A stretch of DNA of 64,000 nucleotides, from contig CANDNT010000004.1 in NCBI GenBank assembly GCA_947387485.1, forward strand, positions 1 to 64,000, in the 5' to 3' direction. Below the pieces are notes generated by a model. The model saw nothing but the letters and a program-made list of their open reading frames with translations. It was not told the origin of the DNA and ran no database searches. Made by a program: the position numbers and the translations under genes. The DNA is from Aquimarina rhabdastrellae (GTDB taxonomy: Bacteria > Bacteroidota > Bacteroidia > Flavobacteriales > Flavobacteriaceae). Position 1 is the first letter of the stretch. The number at the start of each line of letters is the position of its first letter. Of the stretch, positions 63,418 to 64,000 are shown piece by piece.

Positions 63418-64000
63418 TTAAGATTGGTTACTACTATCGTCTTTAAGTGTAAATGTTCCTATATCAGTTACACCATCTCTAAGGAAATCTTGGTCTATAG
63501 ATATCGTACATATTTCAAGTCCTTGCTTAAATTGTTGTGCTATTTCGTATGCTCCATTTTCTAAAGCTTCACTCGTACCATTAAAACTACTAGACTCAGA
63601 TAACCATCTATATTTACAAAGACCATTCTCTAATAAAGTATTCACTACTGCTCCACAGCCATAAGCTCCAACATTATAATTCACCCCCTTCTTACTAGCT
63701 TTTAATCCTTTACGAATTCCTTTAAAATAAGGAATGATATTACTTGAGATTTCGTCATCAGTGACATTGAGGTCTACTGCAAAATATATAGCAGACCCCA
63801 AGGGTTGTCCTATGGTTTCTCTGGCATAGGTATAGGCACTTATAGCATCATTATATCCCGACTCTTCTGTAAAAGAGGCTAGGTTACTCCCATTTTCAAA
63901 AACAGCTCCTATTTGTATTCCTGCATTTGATATGGCTTCTGCTTCTGTTGTTTTTATTACTTTCCAATTAGGAGATGGTGCATAATATCTAAAAATGACC
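63418..64000 (-). CDS. DUF1906 glycoside-hydrolase-like protein (5' end outside window)
   Basis: The frame is open from the right edge to the stop at 63418; a short internal ATG-like reading understates it, because the codon at the family word PLGSAIYFAVDLN is TTG and the match continues upstream (RYYAPSPNWKVI, EAISNAGIQIGAVFENG). This is the DUF1906 / Rv2525c-type TIM-barrel glycoside-hydrolase-like family, often linked to cell-wall lysis. The C-terminal words are YGCGAVVNTLLENG and TISIDQDF. It may be the lytic part of a tail-like particle. The start is not in the window. Confidence 0.82.
   Translation of the reverse strand, partial: VIFRYYAPSPNWKVIKTTEAEAISNAGIQIGAVFENGSNLASFTEESGYNDAISAYTYARETIGQPLGSAIYFAVDLNVTDDEISSNIIPYFKGIRKGLKASKKGVNYNVGAYGCGAVVNTLLENGLCKYRWLSESSSFNGTSEALENGAYEIAQQFKQGLEICTISIDQDFLRDGVTDIGTFTLKDDSSNQS

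Noticed and set aside
54570..64000. Prophage
   Set aside because: Only collar and DUF1906 proteins are phage-like; no terminase, portal, capsid, integrase or attachment repeat is visible.

Overview
The window is AT-rich DNA from a Bacteroidota chromosome, most likely a marine Flavobacteriaceae (family level only). The evidence is a type IX secretion (T9SS) C-terminal sorting domain, giant HYR/Ig-like surface proteins, SusC/FecA-type receptor signalling with ECF sigma and FecR, several LytS/LytTR two-component systems, Cys lipoproteins with acidic +2 regions, and TAnnTTTG-type promoters. I found no rRNA, tRNA, CRISPR array, insertion sequence or integrase.

1-18.1 kb: a cell-surface block. Three very large secreted proteins and one lipoprotein lie on the minus strand (1-12373). 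Facing away from them are an ECF sigma factor, a FecR anti-sigma factor and a TonB-dependent transducer (12579-16828). The anti-sigma gene and all three giant genes are preceded by the same bipartite motif, AGGGT-N15-TGTANTA, at identical spacing. This looks like the promoter recognised by the adjacent sigma factor, which would make the block one sensor-adhesin regulon. A DUF4476 protein follows.

18.1-30.2 kb: a pirin/MarR pair with a perfect MarR-type operator; an outer-membrane protein, DUF2141, nucleotide cyclase and small membrane protein operon; and an RND efflux operon (adaptor, pump, TolC, LytS kinase, LytTR regulator). Paired 21-bp-phased repeats lie upstream of both the RND operon and the outer-membrane-protein operon.

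30.4-38.6 kb: the most unusual part. A lipoprotein with a protease-prodomain-like half, a membrane-anchored TPR-CHAT protease, a degenerate-C39/VKOR/thioredoxin membrane protein and two Cys-rich double-glycine-leader peptides form one minus-strand series, with the remains of a third peptide gene between them. The series is divergent from an ECF sigma factor and a TPR-bearing anti-sigma candidate. Its promoter candidate, TGGGT-N15-TGTAAAG, has the same layout as the first regulon. It may be a dedicated, stress- or contact-induced disulfide-peptide system.

38.7-54.4 kb: an erythromycin-esterase-like fusion, a lipoprotein agmatine deiminase-like enzyme, three more LytS/LytTR systems, an exonuclease, a TolB-like protein and several small or hypothetical proteins.

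54.5-64 kb: a minus-strand series of proteins without signal peptides: a glycosyltransferase-methyltransferase-glycosyltransferase fusion, a phage tail-collar protein, a 959-residue unknown, a Nudix hydrolase, four unknowns and a DUF1906 glycoside-hydrolase-like protein cut by the window end. No capsid, terminase or integrase gene is visible, so it is better called a tail-collar accessory cluster than a prophage.
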